A stretch of DNA of 64,000 nucleotides from a virus: positions 1 to 64,000 of the IMG/VR virus record IMGVR_UViG_3300035698_010612; one strand, given 5' to 3'. The stretch's first letter is position 1; the number at the start of each line of letters is the position of its first letter. The notes under the pieces were generated by a model. It searched no databases. It saw nothing but the letters and a program-made list of their open reading frames with translations, and had not been told where the DNA came from. The position numbers were made by a program, and so were the translations under genes. Below, piece by piece: positions 38,478 to 47,225 of this stretch.

Positions 38478-39163
38478 TTGTTTACCCTATTTTTAATGAA
38501 CCCGTACTCGTTACTGGCTGTGCAAGAAGTGGAACATCTTTAGTCGCCGGAATCCTTAATCTATGCGGTGCATACATAGGAGGAACATCGGGGCCGACGA
38601 GATACAACAAAAAGGGGCAGTTTGAAAACGGGGAAATCCGGAAGAACATAGTCAAGCCATATATCAAAGGCATGGGGTATGATCCGATGTGTCAGAACCC
38701 ATTACCGGACATCAATAAACTGGCTCTATTCGATATGCGGTCAAGGGTGTTGGATGCAATGGTCAATCAGGAGTACGAAGGTGGTCATTGGATGTATAAG
38801 TGCCCCGAAATGTGCCTGATATTGCCCGTGTGCAATGACGCCTTCCCTGGTGCTAAATGGATAATTGTCCGACGTGACACAGACGATATCATTGACTCTT
38901 GTTTAAATACGCAATTTATGCGGGCTTATAGAGATAGAAAAGGATGGAGAAAATGGGTAGATGTTCACGTCGAACGATTCCACGAAATGAAAAACGTGGG
39001 GCTGGATGTCCACGAAATATGGTCATGGAAAGTAGTTGCAGGAGATTATAGAGAAATAAGGGAAGCAGTTATAGATTGCGGATTAGAATGGAATGAATCC
39101 GCAGTCAGAGATTTTGTGTCACCTGAACTTTATCACAGCAAGCGAGAGGTAAATCATGGCTAA
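38474..39163 (+). CDS. Sulfotransferase family protein
   Basis: 229 aa from ATG 38474 (AGAGG upstream; ATGA overlap). The PAPS 5'-phosphosulfate loop is TGCARSGTSLVAG (about 14-26), and KWIIVRRDTDDIIDS supplies the 3'-phosphate-binding Arg and Ser. Family knowledge: transfers sulfate from PAPS to carbohydrate or small-molecule hydroxyls. As the last gene of the cassette it could sulfate the finished glycan. It overlaps the first connector gene by eight bases. Confidence 0.8.
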   Translation: MIVYPIFNEPVLVTGCARSGTSLVAGILNLCGAYIGGTSGPTRYNKKGQFENGEIRKNIVKPYIKGMGYDPMCQNPLPDINKLALFDMRSRVLDAMVNQEYEGGHWMYKCPEMCLILPVCNDAFPGAKWIIVRRDTDDIIDSCLNTQFMRAYRDRKGWRKWVDVHVERFHEMKNVGLDVHEIWSWKVVAGDYREIREAVIDCGLEWNESAVRDFVSPELYHSKREVNHG

Positions 39164-39509
39164 CAGAGTTACACATGCAGATTTAATATTAGTCTTTGAT
39201 ACGGACATAGCAGATACGACCCCGTTTATCACAACGGCAAATCTTATCGTGACAGACAAATTAGACGGTGAAGGTTTATCGGCTGCTCAATTAAAAGAGA
39301 TTGAACAATATCTAAGTGCTCACATGGCATCCCTTATGGATCAACGGATTGCACAGGAGAAAATCGGGGAGGTAGCCGTAACCTATCAGGGGAAAACAGG
39401 GCTTGGATTGGACGGTACAAAGTACGGGCAGACGGTTAAGATGCTGGACACAACGGGCATCCTTGCCAGCATGGGAAAAGGGAAAATAACCTTTGACGCA
39501 TTGGTGTAG
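39156..39509 (+). CDS. Head-tail connector protein, 117 aa
   Basis: Helical N-terminal part (ITTANLIVTDKL, then AQLKEIEQYLSAHMASL) with the layout of HK97 gp6-type connectors, and a C-terminal KYGQTVKMLDTTGILASM. First structural gene after the glycan cassette, in the position where the head-completion protein normally follows the capsid gene. GCGAGAGG ribosome site. Confidence 0.65.
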   Translation: MANRVTHADLILVFDTDIADTTPFITTANLIVTDKLDGEGLSAAQLKEIEQYLSAHMASLMDQRIAQEKIGEVAVTYQGKTGLGLDGTKYGQTVKMLDTTGILASMGKGKITFDALV

Positions 39510-39516
39510 ATATATA

Positions 39517-39867
39517 ATGGAAATACGTTTTAAAATATGGGACAAGAAAAACAAAAAGATGTCTAAGCCAGTTACCCCATTAGACATAGCACTAAACAAA
39601 GAATTGGTTTTGGAATCCCGCTCTGTCTGTCCACAAATTGATCCGTGCTATGAACCGAGAGATGTTGTGTTTTTGCTATATGCAAATCTTGTGGATAAAA
39701 AGGGTGAGGATATTTACGCGGAGGATATCCTCAAAGATAAAGATGGTTTGGTAACAATCAAATGGTCTGATGGTGCATTCATAGAAAGAGATTGTGCAAG
39801 GCTAACCCAAGCGGATGCAAACAATTTTGAAAAAGTTGGGAACAGTTATGAGCAGACTATTAACTAA
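39517..39867 (+). CDS. YopX-like protein
   Basis: 116 aa. MEIRFKIWDKKNKKM at the start and NLVDKKGEDIYAEDI, followed by VTIKWSDGAF, form the YopX domain known from phages and plasmids (function unknown). YopX genes usually sit among early genes; here one lies between two connector genes, an atypical place. The next gene starts inside its last 20 bases. Confidence 0.7.
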   Translation: MEIRFKIWDKKNKKMSKPVTPLDIALNKELVLESRSVCPQIDPCYEPRDVVFLLYANLVDKKGEDIYAEDILKDKDGLVTIKWSDGAFIERDCARLTQADANNFEKVGNSYEQTIN

Positions 39868-40198
39868 ATCCTTAAAACAGACTTGCGTTTATTGGGGGTC
39901 GCCTTCTGCAGATGGCACAGGCGGTTATTCTTTTTCCGAACCTGTTGAGTTGTCTTGTAGGTGGGAAGACCGCCAGGAATTGTTTATCAATGCACAGGGC
40001 AAAGAAGAACGGTCGCAGGCGGTTGTATATCTAAGTCAAGATGTTGACCTGGGGGGCTATCTTTACCTGGGGGAAATAGACGACTTTGATTCCTCTGCTC
40101 CCGATCCGCAAGATGTGGATGGTGTGAAAGAAATTAAATCATTAAAGAAAATCCCTAACATGAAGGCGACTGCTTTTCTAAGAAAGGTGTGGTTGTAA
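39848..40198 (+). CDS. Head-closure / connector protein, 116 aa
   Basis: MSRLLTKSLKQTCVYWG followed by GTGGYSFSEPVELSCRWEDR is the typical start of SPP1 gp16/HK97 gp7-like stoppers (beta-barrel). Start ATG 39848 chosen by fold; ribosome site weak (GTTGGGAAC). Forms the joint between portal-connector and tail. Confidence 0.6.
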   Translation: MSRLLTKSLKQTCVYWGSPSADGTGGYSFSEPVELSCRWEDRQELFINAQGKEERSQAVVYLSQDVDLGGYLYLGEIDDFDSSAPDPQDVDGVKEIKSLKKIPNMKATAFLRKVWL

Positions 40199-40635
40199 TG
40201 GCGAAACAAGTTGTAGGGCTTACATCGGTACTTAAAAACTTAAATTGTGAAATCGAAGGTATTAAAAACAGGTCAAAAAAAGGGCTTGTGAAAGCAGGGG
40301 CATTGGTAAGACGAGAGGGGGAAATAATTACTCCGGTTGACACAGGAAATCTTATCAATAGCTGGTACGGCCCCACCGTCACAGAAAAATGGTCTGGAGA
40401 GATATACGCCGAAATAGGACTGACTGCTGCCTATGCTCCTATTGTTCACGAGATGATAGATGCAGAACAAGCCTTATATGATATGTATTATGGGGAACAG
40501 GGCAGTGTATATCAAAAGGGTGGTGTTGTCTTCAAAAAACCTGAGGCACAACCCAAGTTTTTAGAAACACCGCTCAAAGAAAATGCAGGCAAGATACTTC
40601 AAATCATTAGGCGTAACGCAAAGGTAAAAAGATGA
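40198..40635 (+). CDS. HK97 gp10-like tail-completion protein
   Basis: 145 aa from ATG 40198 (TAATG overlap). The family motif is VRREGEIITPVDTGNLINSWYG (about 36-57, given in part here), followed by YAPIVHEM and a C-terminal helix. Members help join heads and tails or cap the tail. Ends coupled to the next gene. Confidence 0.78.
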   Translation: MAKQVVGLTSVLKNLNCEIEGIKNRSKKGLVKAGALVRREGEIITPVDTGNLINSWYGPTVTEKWSGEIYAEIGLTAAYAPIVHEMIDAEQALYDMYYGEQGSVYQKGGVVFKKPEAQPKFLETPLKENAGKILQIIRRNAKVKR

Positions 40636-41033
40636 ACTCACCAGCCATTGATATAGCGGGTATATTAGCAACTGCGGGGGTCGGTACTATTAGTACTGAC
40701 CTTTTTGTTTCTGAACAACCGGATTCGCCGGATAAATGCGTGACCGTATTTGACACCGGAGGATTCCCGCCAGAATCAAATTATGTTTATGACAAGCCTA
40801 CCATAAACATAAGGGTGCGTGGGAAAAGGGGTGGGTATGCAAATGCTTACGCTGTAGCACAGTCGGTTAAAGATGCGTTAAAAGATTTAACAAACGAGGA
40901 TTTAGGAAGTTCAGGCGATACAGATAGGATTATATCTGTATGGTGCATGGGGGATGTCATCGCTTTAGGCAAAGACGAACAGGGACGGCCGATGTTATCC
41001 CTCAATTTCAGGATTCACAGAACCGGAGATTAA
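40632..41033 (+). CDS. Minor capsid / tail terminator protein, 133 aa
   Basis: DLFVSEQPDSPDKCVTVFDTGG and INIRVRGKRGGYANAYAVAQ followed by LKDLTNEDLG match the phage minor-capsid/tail-terminator group (PF12691-like). It is placed between gp10-like and tail-tube genes as expected. ATGA coupling. Confidence 0.68.
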   Translation: MNSPAIDIAGILATAGVGTISTDLFVSEQPDSPDKCVTVFDTGGFPPESNYVYDKPTINIRVRGKRGGYANAYAVAQSVKDALKDLTNEDLGSSGDTDRIISVWCMGDVIALGKDEQGRPMLSLNFRIHRTGD

Positions 41034-41063
41034 CAAGAACCAAACAAACAGAATGAAAGGCGA

Positions 41064-41091
41064 GCTCCACTTTTTTAAGTGGGGCTTTTTT
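41064..41091 (+). terminator. Hairpin with U-tract before the tail tube gene
   Basis: GCTCCACTT (41064-41072) pairs with AAGTGGGGC (41077-41085) around a T-rich loop, followed by TTTTTT. The tail-tube ribosome site (GGGAGGA) follows 30 bases later. Confidence 0.85.
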
Positions 41092-41133
41092 ATTGCCTGA
41101 AATCTTAACAATCTAACCAGGGAGGATAAGACA

Positions 41134-41556
41134 ATGGCTAGCAATGCATTTAGTGGTGTAGGAACTGCTTTTAATAGAGGCGATGGTTCAAGTGCGGAAG
41201 CCTTTGTGGCTATCGCAGAGATAAATTCTATCGGTGGCCCCAACTTGAGCCGTGACGTGATTGATGTGACAAGCCTTGATTCAACGGGCGGGTACAGGGA
41301 ATTCATCGCGGGTTTCCGTGATGGCGGAGAGGTAACTCTCAACATGAATTTCACGCTTGACGGGTACGATGACCTGAAAGCCGACTTCGATAGCGACGAC
41401 ACGGTAAACTATCAAATCGTGCTGGCTGACACCGGAGCCACAACCTTTGATTTTGCTGCTCTTGTAACAGCACTAGGGGTGTCAGTACCGATGGATGACA
41501 AAGTTACTTGTGATGTCACGCTGAAAATAAGCGGTGCGGTAACACCATCAACCTAA
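41134..41556 (+). CDS. Major tail (tube) protein
   Basis: 140 aa. SAEAFVAIAEINSIGGPNLS, then VIDVTSLDSTGGYREFIAGF and GGEVTLNMNFTLDGYDDLK are signature strands of lambda-V/HK97-type tail tube proteins. C-terminal VTLKISGAVTPST. Flanked by strong hairpin terminators on both sides, consistent with a highly expressed gene. Confidence 0.85.
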   Translation: MASNAFSGVGTAFNRGDGSSAEAFVAIAEINSIGGPNLSRDVIDVTSLDSTGGYREFIAGFRDGGEVTLNMNFTLDGYDDLKADFDSDDTVNYQIVLADTGATTFDFAALVTALGVSVPMDDKVTCDVTLKISGAVTPST

Positions 41557-41572
41557 CGTAGCAATGTATTGA

Positions 41573-41607
41573 GCGAGCCTCTTAACCGGGGCTCGCTTTG
41601 TTTTTTT
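41573..41607 (+). terminator. Hairpin with U-tract after the tail tube gene
   Basis: GCGAGCC (41573-41579) pairs with GGCTCGC (41590-41596), then TTTGTTTTTTT. Lies immediately behind the tube gene and before the chaperone gene. Confidence 0.85.
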
Positions 41608-41630
41608 AATCTCATTTTATGAGGTGCTTT

Positions 41631-42026
41631 ATGACTATTTTGACCAGAGATCAGATTTTAGAAGCACAGGATTTAACAACCGAGAAAGTAGAAATTAGCG
41701 AATGGGACGGGGAAGTTAACGTTAAATCCCTTACCGGAAAGGAAAGAGATCAATTTGAGGAATCCATCTTTCAGCAAAAAGGGAAGAAGATGGAAAGGAA
41801 TTTCAAAAATCTGAGGGCTAAACTCGTTGCACTAACCGTTATTGACGACAACGGTGATCTGATCTTTGCTCAAAAAGACATCGAGGCACTGGGAGCGAAA
41901 AATGCTTCTGCTCTCGATAAAGTGTTTTCCGTTGCTCAGAGATTATCGGGGCTGACCAAAGAAGACATTGACGATATGACCTCAACTTTAGAAGACGGCC
42001 AGAGCGAAGATTCGCTTTCCGATTAG
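41631..42026 (+). CDS. Tail assembly chaperone, first frame
   Basis: 131 aa from ATG 41631 after GAGGTG. TEKVEISEWDGEVNVKSLTGKERDQFEESIF and the LVALTVIDDNG strand are typical of gpG-type chaperones. The acidic C-terminus ends just before a frame that continues in -1. Located between tube and tape measure. Confidence 0.75.
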   Translation: MTILTRDQILEAQDLTTEKVEISEWDGEVNVKSLTGKERDQFEESIFQQKGKKMERNFKNLRAKLVALTVIDDNGDLIFAQKDIEALGAKNASALDKVFSVAQRLSGLTKEDIDDMTSTLEDGQSEDSLSD

Positions 42027-42034
42027 CTCTGGCT

Positions 42035-42370
42035 TTGGGGTATCCCCACCCGGACTTTCTTTTGTCTGTTCTGTCAAGCCGGCAACTCTCCGAGTGGATG
42101 GCGTATGATCGTTTAGAACCATTCGGGGAGGAACGGGCGGACTTAAGGGCTGGCGTAGTGGCAAGCGTAATCGCAAATGTCAACAGGGGAAAGAAGGGGA
42201 AGGCATACTCTCCCCAGGACTTTACGCTAAAATTCGGGGAACAGGAAGCAGAAGAACCTTACAAACAATCAACAGAAGAAATGAAAAAGATTATGATGGG
42301 AATGGCGGAAGCTACGAAACCTAAAAAGAAGAAAGATTTAAAATCCTTCAAGAAAAAAGAGGGCAAGTAA
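42035..42370 (+). CDS. Tail assembly chaperone, second frame (gpT/DUF4035-like)
   Basis: GYPHPDFLLSVLSSRQLSEW followed by AYDRLEPFGEERADLRAG is the conserved T-domain of tail-assembly proteins. Its frame is -1 to the first chaperone and open back to a TGA near 41966, so the natural product is probably a frameshift fusion. A TTG at 42035 has no ribosome site. I see no canonical X-XXY-YYZ heptamer in the overlap, so the shift mechanism is unresolved. Confidence 0.7.
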   Translation: MGYPHPDFLLSVLSSRQLSEWMAYDRLEPFGEERADLRAGVVASVIANVNRGKKGKAYSPQDFTLKFGEQEAEEPYKQSTEEMKKIMMGMAEATKPKKKKDLKSFKKKEGK

Positions 42371-45300
42371 GTGGCTAATATAGGGACACTTTATGCGAAA
42401 ATCGGGGCGGATACACGTGGACTGCGGACATCTCTCACTAAAGCAGAACGTCGCTTTAGACGCTTTAGTACCACCATGACAAAAGGACTGGCAGCCGTAC
42501 AGAAGCATTGGATTGCTCTTGCTGCGACTGCTGCTGCGGTTACGCTGACGCTGAAAAAATCCTACAACGAGGCTAAACATTTTGAAACCGCCCTTGTTGA
42601 CATGGGGAAAGTTACAGATAGAAGCCTTGGAGTGATGAAGAAAGAGGTAATGGAGTTGCCCGCCGTCCTGGGAAGTGCCACCGATTTAATGCGTGGCTAT
42701 TACCAGGTCATTTCTGCGGGTGTGACGGAGCCAGTTGCAGCCATAAAACTTCTGGTTACCGCAGCTCAAACAGCAAATGCCGCACATATTACCCAGGCAG
42801 AAGTCATAAAGGGTTTAACTAAAGTAATGAGAGGTTATGGTGGAGAACTAAATGCGGTTAGTGATGCTGCCGATCTTTTGTTTTCTATGGAAAAAGCAGG
42901 GCAAACAGAAGTACGGGAATTAGTTCCCGTTATCGGTGGTTTGGCAAAAATGTCTCACGAGACAGGTGTAAGCATTAATGAGATGGGTGCTGCATTATCA
43001 CTTATGACACAGACCGCAGGAGATACAGCAGAAGCATCAACGCAATACAGAATGATATTAATGGCTCTGTTAAAACCGATGGGGGCACTAAAAACAGCAT
43101 TAAAAGACCTTCACTATACATCGGGCGTTGCGATGGTAAAGGAACTTGGGCTAGCCAATACGTTTAAAACGCTAACAGCCTATATGAGGGAAAACAATAT
43201 TGCAATGGGTGATATGTTTGAATCTCAAAGGGGTTTGCTTGGCTTGCTTTCTCTCATGGAAAACAACTTTGGAGAATTTGAAAATAAAATTGAAGAATTA
43301 TCAAAGAAAACTGGCATGGCAGACAAAGCCTTTAAGGATTGGTCTAAGACTATGGCTGCAACAGGGCAGATATTCTGGAATACAATTGGCAAATTACTGA
43401 TAAGGTTTGGCACTTACATAGCCCCAGCGGTACAAAGTGCGATGCTTGCTATTGTAGATGCCATAGAATCAAATTTGGATGGCATCGTTCGTTTTTCAAA
43501 AGGTGCTTTATCTGCTTTCGGGGCGTTGTGGAAAGTGATGAGTGCCATGCCTGTTGGATTGATAAGTTACTTTGATAACGTGCAAAAGGAACTCGCTGAA
43601 ACAGCGGAGGAAGCAGATAAGTTAAAAGAATCTTTTACCCCACCCGACATGACTACTTGGGATGTAGTTTTCACCGACATAAAAAATGCTGTTAGGGGAT
43701 TGGTACTTATGGCTAAAGGGGTGGGTGCTATTTTTGGCTTAATGGTTGGTGATGTGATGGAAGTGTTTAAGTTATTGGCAAGGGAATTGTGGGCGGTAGC
43801 AGGAATGATTGAGGGAGTATTAACCCTTGATGTCAGCAAGGTTAAAAAAAGTTGGAATGAAGTTGGGGCTGTATGGGATGACTATGGCAAAAGAACATCT
43901 GCCAACTGGGAAGCATTTGCAAAAACCACAGAAAACAATTGGGATACAATGATTGAGGGGATGCGGTCAGAAGTTGATAGTATAGAATTGATTGAACCCA
44001 TTATTAAAAAAGCAAAAGCAGCACAGAAGCCAGCAGAAGCAGCCGGAGCAGAAGTTGGAAAAGCGTTTGCCAAAGCGATGACCGACGAAATGATAAAAGC
44101 CGAGAGCATGGCAACTGATTGGTATTTAGCTGTCATGGATTTAGAAAAAGAACTTACTCGATCTTTGTTGTCTGAGAAAGATCAAAGAATTGCTGCGATT
44201 CAAGACGAATACGATGCAAAAATGCAGATTGTAGAGGCATCGTTTCAAAAAGCTGAATGGATTGACAAGCAGCTTTTAAAGTTAGAGGAGTGGAAAATAC
44301 AAGAAATTAAAAACGTTAACGAGGATGCTGCAAAAGACACCTCGGACATATGGAAAGACTTATTCCTTTCTGCTTCCGAAGATAATTTCGATGGATTCTT
44401 AAATTCTATCGAGAACAAATTGAAAAACTTTGCTGCCAATGTAGCTGCCGGAATATTTGCAGATATGGCAAGCAATCTATTCAGCGGGAAAGATATTACC
44501 GGAGTTCTTGGGGAAGTAACAGGCGAAGCTAGTACTGCAGGAACAATCGGTAAAATGGCTGCATCAAAATCTACAGGTATGTTTAGTTCGGCTGTTGGTG
44601 CATTTAAGGGAGCAGTTTCTAAATTTGGTGCTTCTACCGTGACCTTGGGGGCAGTAGGGATTGCCTTGGCTGGAATAGGTGCGGGTTTAAATCGTACGGA
44701 GTATGGGGGCCCAGGAGGAGGTAGTGGCTGGCTGGGAGGATTAAAAGAAGGAAATGAAAACATGAAAGGTACTGGCCCGATAGGTCAATGGCTGGGAGCA
44801 GGAACAGGTGCGTTTCTTGGTTTGTTTGGTATACACCCATTTGGTGCAGGTGAAAGAAAACGAATGGACGAAAACATTAAACAGGTGGAGGAATATTGGG
44901 ATGAATACGAAAAAATAATGAAAAAAGGCTATTCGTCGATCGCTGCTTTAGCCTCTGATTTTGATGCCATGATTTCCCATGACCATATTAGAGCATTACA
45001 TGCACTGGGAGAGGTGGATGAGAATACGGCAGCCACCCTATATGTATTTGCAGATGCTTTGAGGGCTTTAAAAGATGAAGCTGAGGGAGCTTTTGCTGTA
45101 AGCGTCGATAGTATGAGACGGATGAATACAGCCGGTGGGTTGCTGCTCAAAACCCTGTCTGGCGAGCAAGTAGAGAGAGCCACTAATCTAATCAAGAAAA
45201 TGAATGAGCAGTTCAAAGCTGATTTCATGGAGGATTTCGCAAAAGGGCTTTATTCTGCCAGTGATGCCATTCAGCAATTAATGAGAATGGGCATGGATCA

Positions 45301-47224
45301 ACTTGATGCACAGACTGAATTATTCGGTGAAGATTATGCAGAAATGATGTTAATGCTCCGGGGTGGTATCCCTGTTATCGATGCTACTTCTGAAAAGTTT
45401 AACGAGCTATATGAGACCCTTGATGACCTCGATGCTCTAGTAGCCGATATCCCCGATAAATATGAGGATCTCAAAAAGTCCCTCACAGAAGTTGCTTATG
45501 CGATTCGATACCTCACAAATATGAGCCAGAGCCTTATCAATATGTTTGAGGACTTAGATAAGTTGCCCGATATTATTGACTCACTAAACAATGCCATTAA
45601 ACAGGGGGATTGGGATCAAGCCGCACAAGATTTGCAGTCTTTATCTAACCAGGCTATCAATGCAGCTTCGGCGTTTACTCAATTAGCAGAAGCAGCCAAT
45701 TATTTAGGGCTGGCTCAATTAGGAAACGTGGCTGGCTGGTTAGGGCAATTACTTACTGGATTAGCTGCGTTGATTGCTATTGGTAAATTTATCGGACAGG
45801 TGCTAAAAGCGATCGGGGAATTTTTAGGAATCATCCAAAAAGAATCCGATCTGGTTATAGACGAATTTGAGTTATGGCAAAAGCAGCTTGAAGATATGGA
45901 AGATTCAGGAGTGATTTCCTATGTAACGGATGGGCTTAGAGAGTGGCAGAGAATTATAGACGAGTTCAATCTCGGTACAGTCAGATCCGACATGAACGCT
46001 CTACTGACTGATTTTGTGAAGCAGAAAATGGCTCTCGACGAACTTCTTGAGCGTGAATTGATTACTCCAAAAGAGTACGGAGCTGCGTGGATGGACTTGA
46101 TGGCTGCGATGAGAATTTCAATCAATGAATATTTCGACGACTTGCTTGAAGGCTTCCAGGATTTCAGAGATACCCTTAAACGTGATATGCAGGGGCTCAC
46201 CAAAGAAGGCCGGACGGCTGCCGATGTAACGGCAGATATATTCAAAGTCTTTAAAGAAATGGGTGGGCTAAGAGGTTATGACATAAGCATGGATCCCGAC
46301 GAATACCTGGCTAATGCCGAAGAAATGCGGTCATTAATCCTTGAACGGTATGAGATTGAGAAGAAGGGAATAGAAGAAAGCATTGCAAAGCTGACGGAAT
46401 ACCGGGATGCCTGGGAAGCAGCAGCGAAGTCAATCAAAGACATCCTGTTGAGCATTACCACAGGTGGCCTTAATCCGGCAGCGGGTGTCGACAGTATCGG
46501 CGGGATGTTAGATAATGTCAATAGGTTAAGGGCATTATACGAGGGGGAATCTGGTGTAGAAAAGGCGGGCTATGCTGCCGAGCTTGCCGCTGCCTTGCAG
46601 GATTATTTGACAATGGCGGAAGATACCTATTCAAGACCATCGACAGCTTACAAGCAAATTTACGATGCTGTTGTAACAGAATTGAAAGAACTACAAAACA
46701 TCGCAGAAAACAAAGTAAGTTTTGCCGACGCTCTACTGATAAAGCTTGAAGAAAGGCTGGTTAAATTACAGGAAGACACAATAAAAGAGCTGCAATGGCT
46801 GGATAATAATATCGCAACTGCAATGGGTGTTATAAATGAAGCGAGAGACCTTGCTCTTGGTTCGATTTCTGGCGACATAGAAGCCATCAAAGAGGATATG
46901 TTCAATACAAGGTTAAATACAGCAACCACAGGACAGCAATTAGTAACAGCAAACGAATATTTGTACGATATTGTCACCAATGGGATAAAGATAAAAGGTG
47001 GTGGATTAGAAACAAACAATAACCCGACTGCCATACCTGTTCCAAATATCGGTCCCTACGGAGGGAGCAATGTTTCTTTTTCCGTTGGTGACATTATTAT
47101 CCAAGCAGGAGAAGGAGCAAACGGAGAAGAAATTGCAAATTCAGTTATGAGCAAAATTGAAGATGAAGTCAACTATGGCAGGTTTGGCAAAGTGATTATC
47201 GAAAAGGTAAAGAGTGCCGCATAG
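42371..47224 (+). CDS. Tape measure protein, 1617 aa
   Basis: GTG start. The N-terminal TP901/PhageMin_Tail region reads NIGTLYAKIGADTRGLRTSL, then ALVDMGKVTDRSLGVMKKEV and a run of helices including TQTAGDTAEASTQYRMILMALLKP. Hydrophobic segments occur near 690-780 (GAVGIALAGIGAGL; a Gly-rich GGPGGGSGWLGG) and near 1100-1160. The rest is long helical/coiled. It sets tail length and may insert in the host membrane on ejection. The length implies a long non-contractile tail. Confidence 0.92.
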   Translation: MANIGTLYAKIGADTRGLRTSLTKAERRFRRFSTTMTKGLAAVQKHWIALAATAAAVTLTLKKSYNEAKHFETALVDMGKVTDRSLGVMKKEVMELPAVLGSATDLMRGYYQVISAGVTEPVAAIKLLVTAAQTANAAHITQAEVIKGLTKVMRGYGGELNAVSDAADLLFSMEKAGQTEVRELVPVIGGLAKMSHETGVSINEMGAALSLMTQTAGDTAEASTQYRMILMALLKPMGALKTALKDLHYTSGVAMVKELGLANTFKTLTAYMRENNIAMGDMFESQRGLLGLLSLMENNFGEFENKIEELSKKTGMADKAFKDWSKTMAATGQIFWNTIGKLLIRFGTYIAPAVQSAMLAIVDAIESNLDGIVRFSKGALSAFGALWKVMSAMPVGLISYFDNVQKELAETAEEADKLKESFTPPDMTTWDVVFTDIKNAVRGLVLMAKGVGAIFGLMVGDVMEVFKLLARELWAVAGMIEGVLTLDVSKVKKSWNEVGAVWDDYGKRTSANWEAFAKTTENNWDTMIEGMRSEVDSIELIEPIIKKAKAAQKPAEAAGAEVGKAFAKAMTDEMIKAESMATDWYLAVMDLEKELTRSLLSEKDQRIAAIQDEYDAKMQIVEASFQKAEWIDKQLLKLEEWKIQEIKNVNEDAAKDTSDIWKDLFLSASEDNFDGFLNSIENKLKNFAANVAAGIFADMASNLFSGKDITGVLGEVTGEASTAGTIGKMAASKSTGMFSSAVGAFKGAVSKFGASTVTLGAVGIALAGIGAGLNRTEYGGPGGGSGWLGGLKEGNENMKGTGPIGQWLGAGTGAFLGLFGIHPFGAGERKRMDENIKQVEEYWDEYEKIMKKGYSSIAALASDFDAMISHDHIRALHALGEVDENTAATLYVFADALRALKDEAEGAFAVSVDSMRRMNTAGGLLLKTLSGEQVERATNLIKKMNEQFKADFMEDFAKGLYSASDAIQQLMRMGMDQLDAQTELFGEDYAEMMLMLRGGIPVIDATSEKFNELYETLDDLDALVADIPDKYEDLKKSLTEVAYAIRYLTNMSQSLINMFEDLDKLPDIIDSLNNAIKQGDWDQAAQDLQSLSNQAINAASAFTQLAEAANYLGLAQLGNVAGWLGQLLTGLAALIAIGKFIGQVLKAIGEFLGIIQKESDLVIDEFELWQKQLEDMEDSGVISYVTDGLREWQRIIDEFNLGTVRSDMNALLTDFVKQKMALDELLERELITPKEYGAAWMDLMAAMRISINEYFDDLLEGFQDFRDTLKRDMQGLTKEGRTAADVTADIFKVFKEMGGLRGYDISMDPDEYLANAEEMRSLILERYEIEKKGIEESIAKLTEYRDAWEAAAKSIKDILLSITTGGLNPAAGVDSIGGMLDNVNRLRALYEGESGVEKAGYAAELAAALQDYLTMAEDTYSRPSTAYKQIYDAVVTELKELQNIAENKVSFADALLIKLEERLVKLQEDTIKELQWLDNNIATAMGVINEARDLALGSISGDIEAIKEDMFNTRLNTATTGQQLVTANEYLYDIVTNGIKIKGGGLETNNNPTAIPVPNIGPYGGSNVSFSVGDIIIQAGEGANGEEIANSVMSKIEDEVNYGRFGKVIIEKVKSAA

Positions 47225-47225
47225 C

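Noticed and set aside
29297-39163. Host chromosomal glycan locus flanking a prophage
   Set aside because: It lies between the phage capsid gene and the phage connector genes, with coupling into the connector gene at its end.
41966-42035. Classic slippery heptamer for the tail chaperone frameshift
   Set aside because: Codon-by-codon reading of the overlap found no X-XXY-YYZ; not claimed.
44245-44763. Minus-strand Pro-rich frame within the tape measure gene
   Set aside because: Shadow of a Gly-rich hydrophobic region; no signals for expression.
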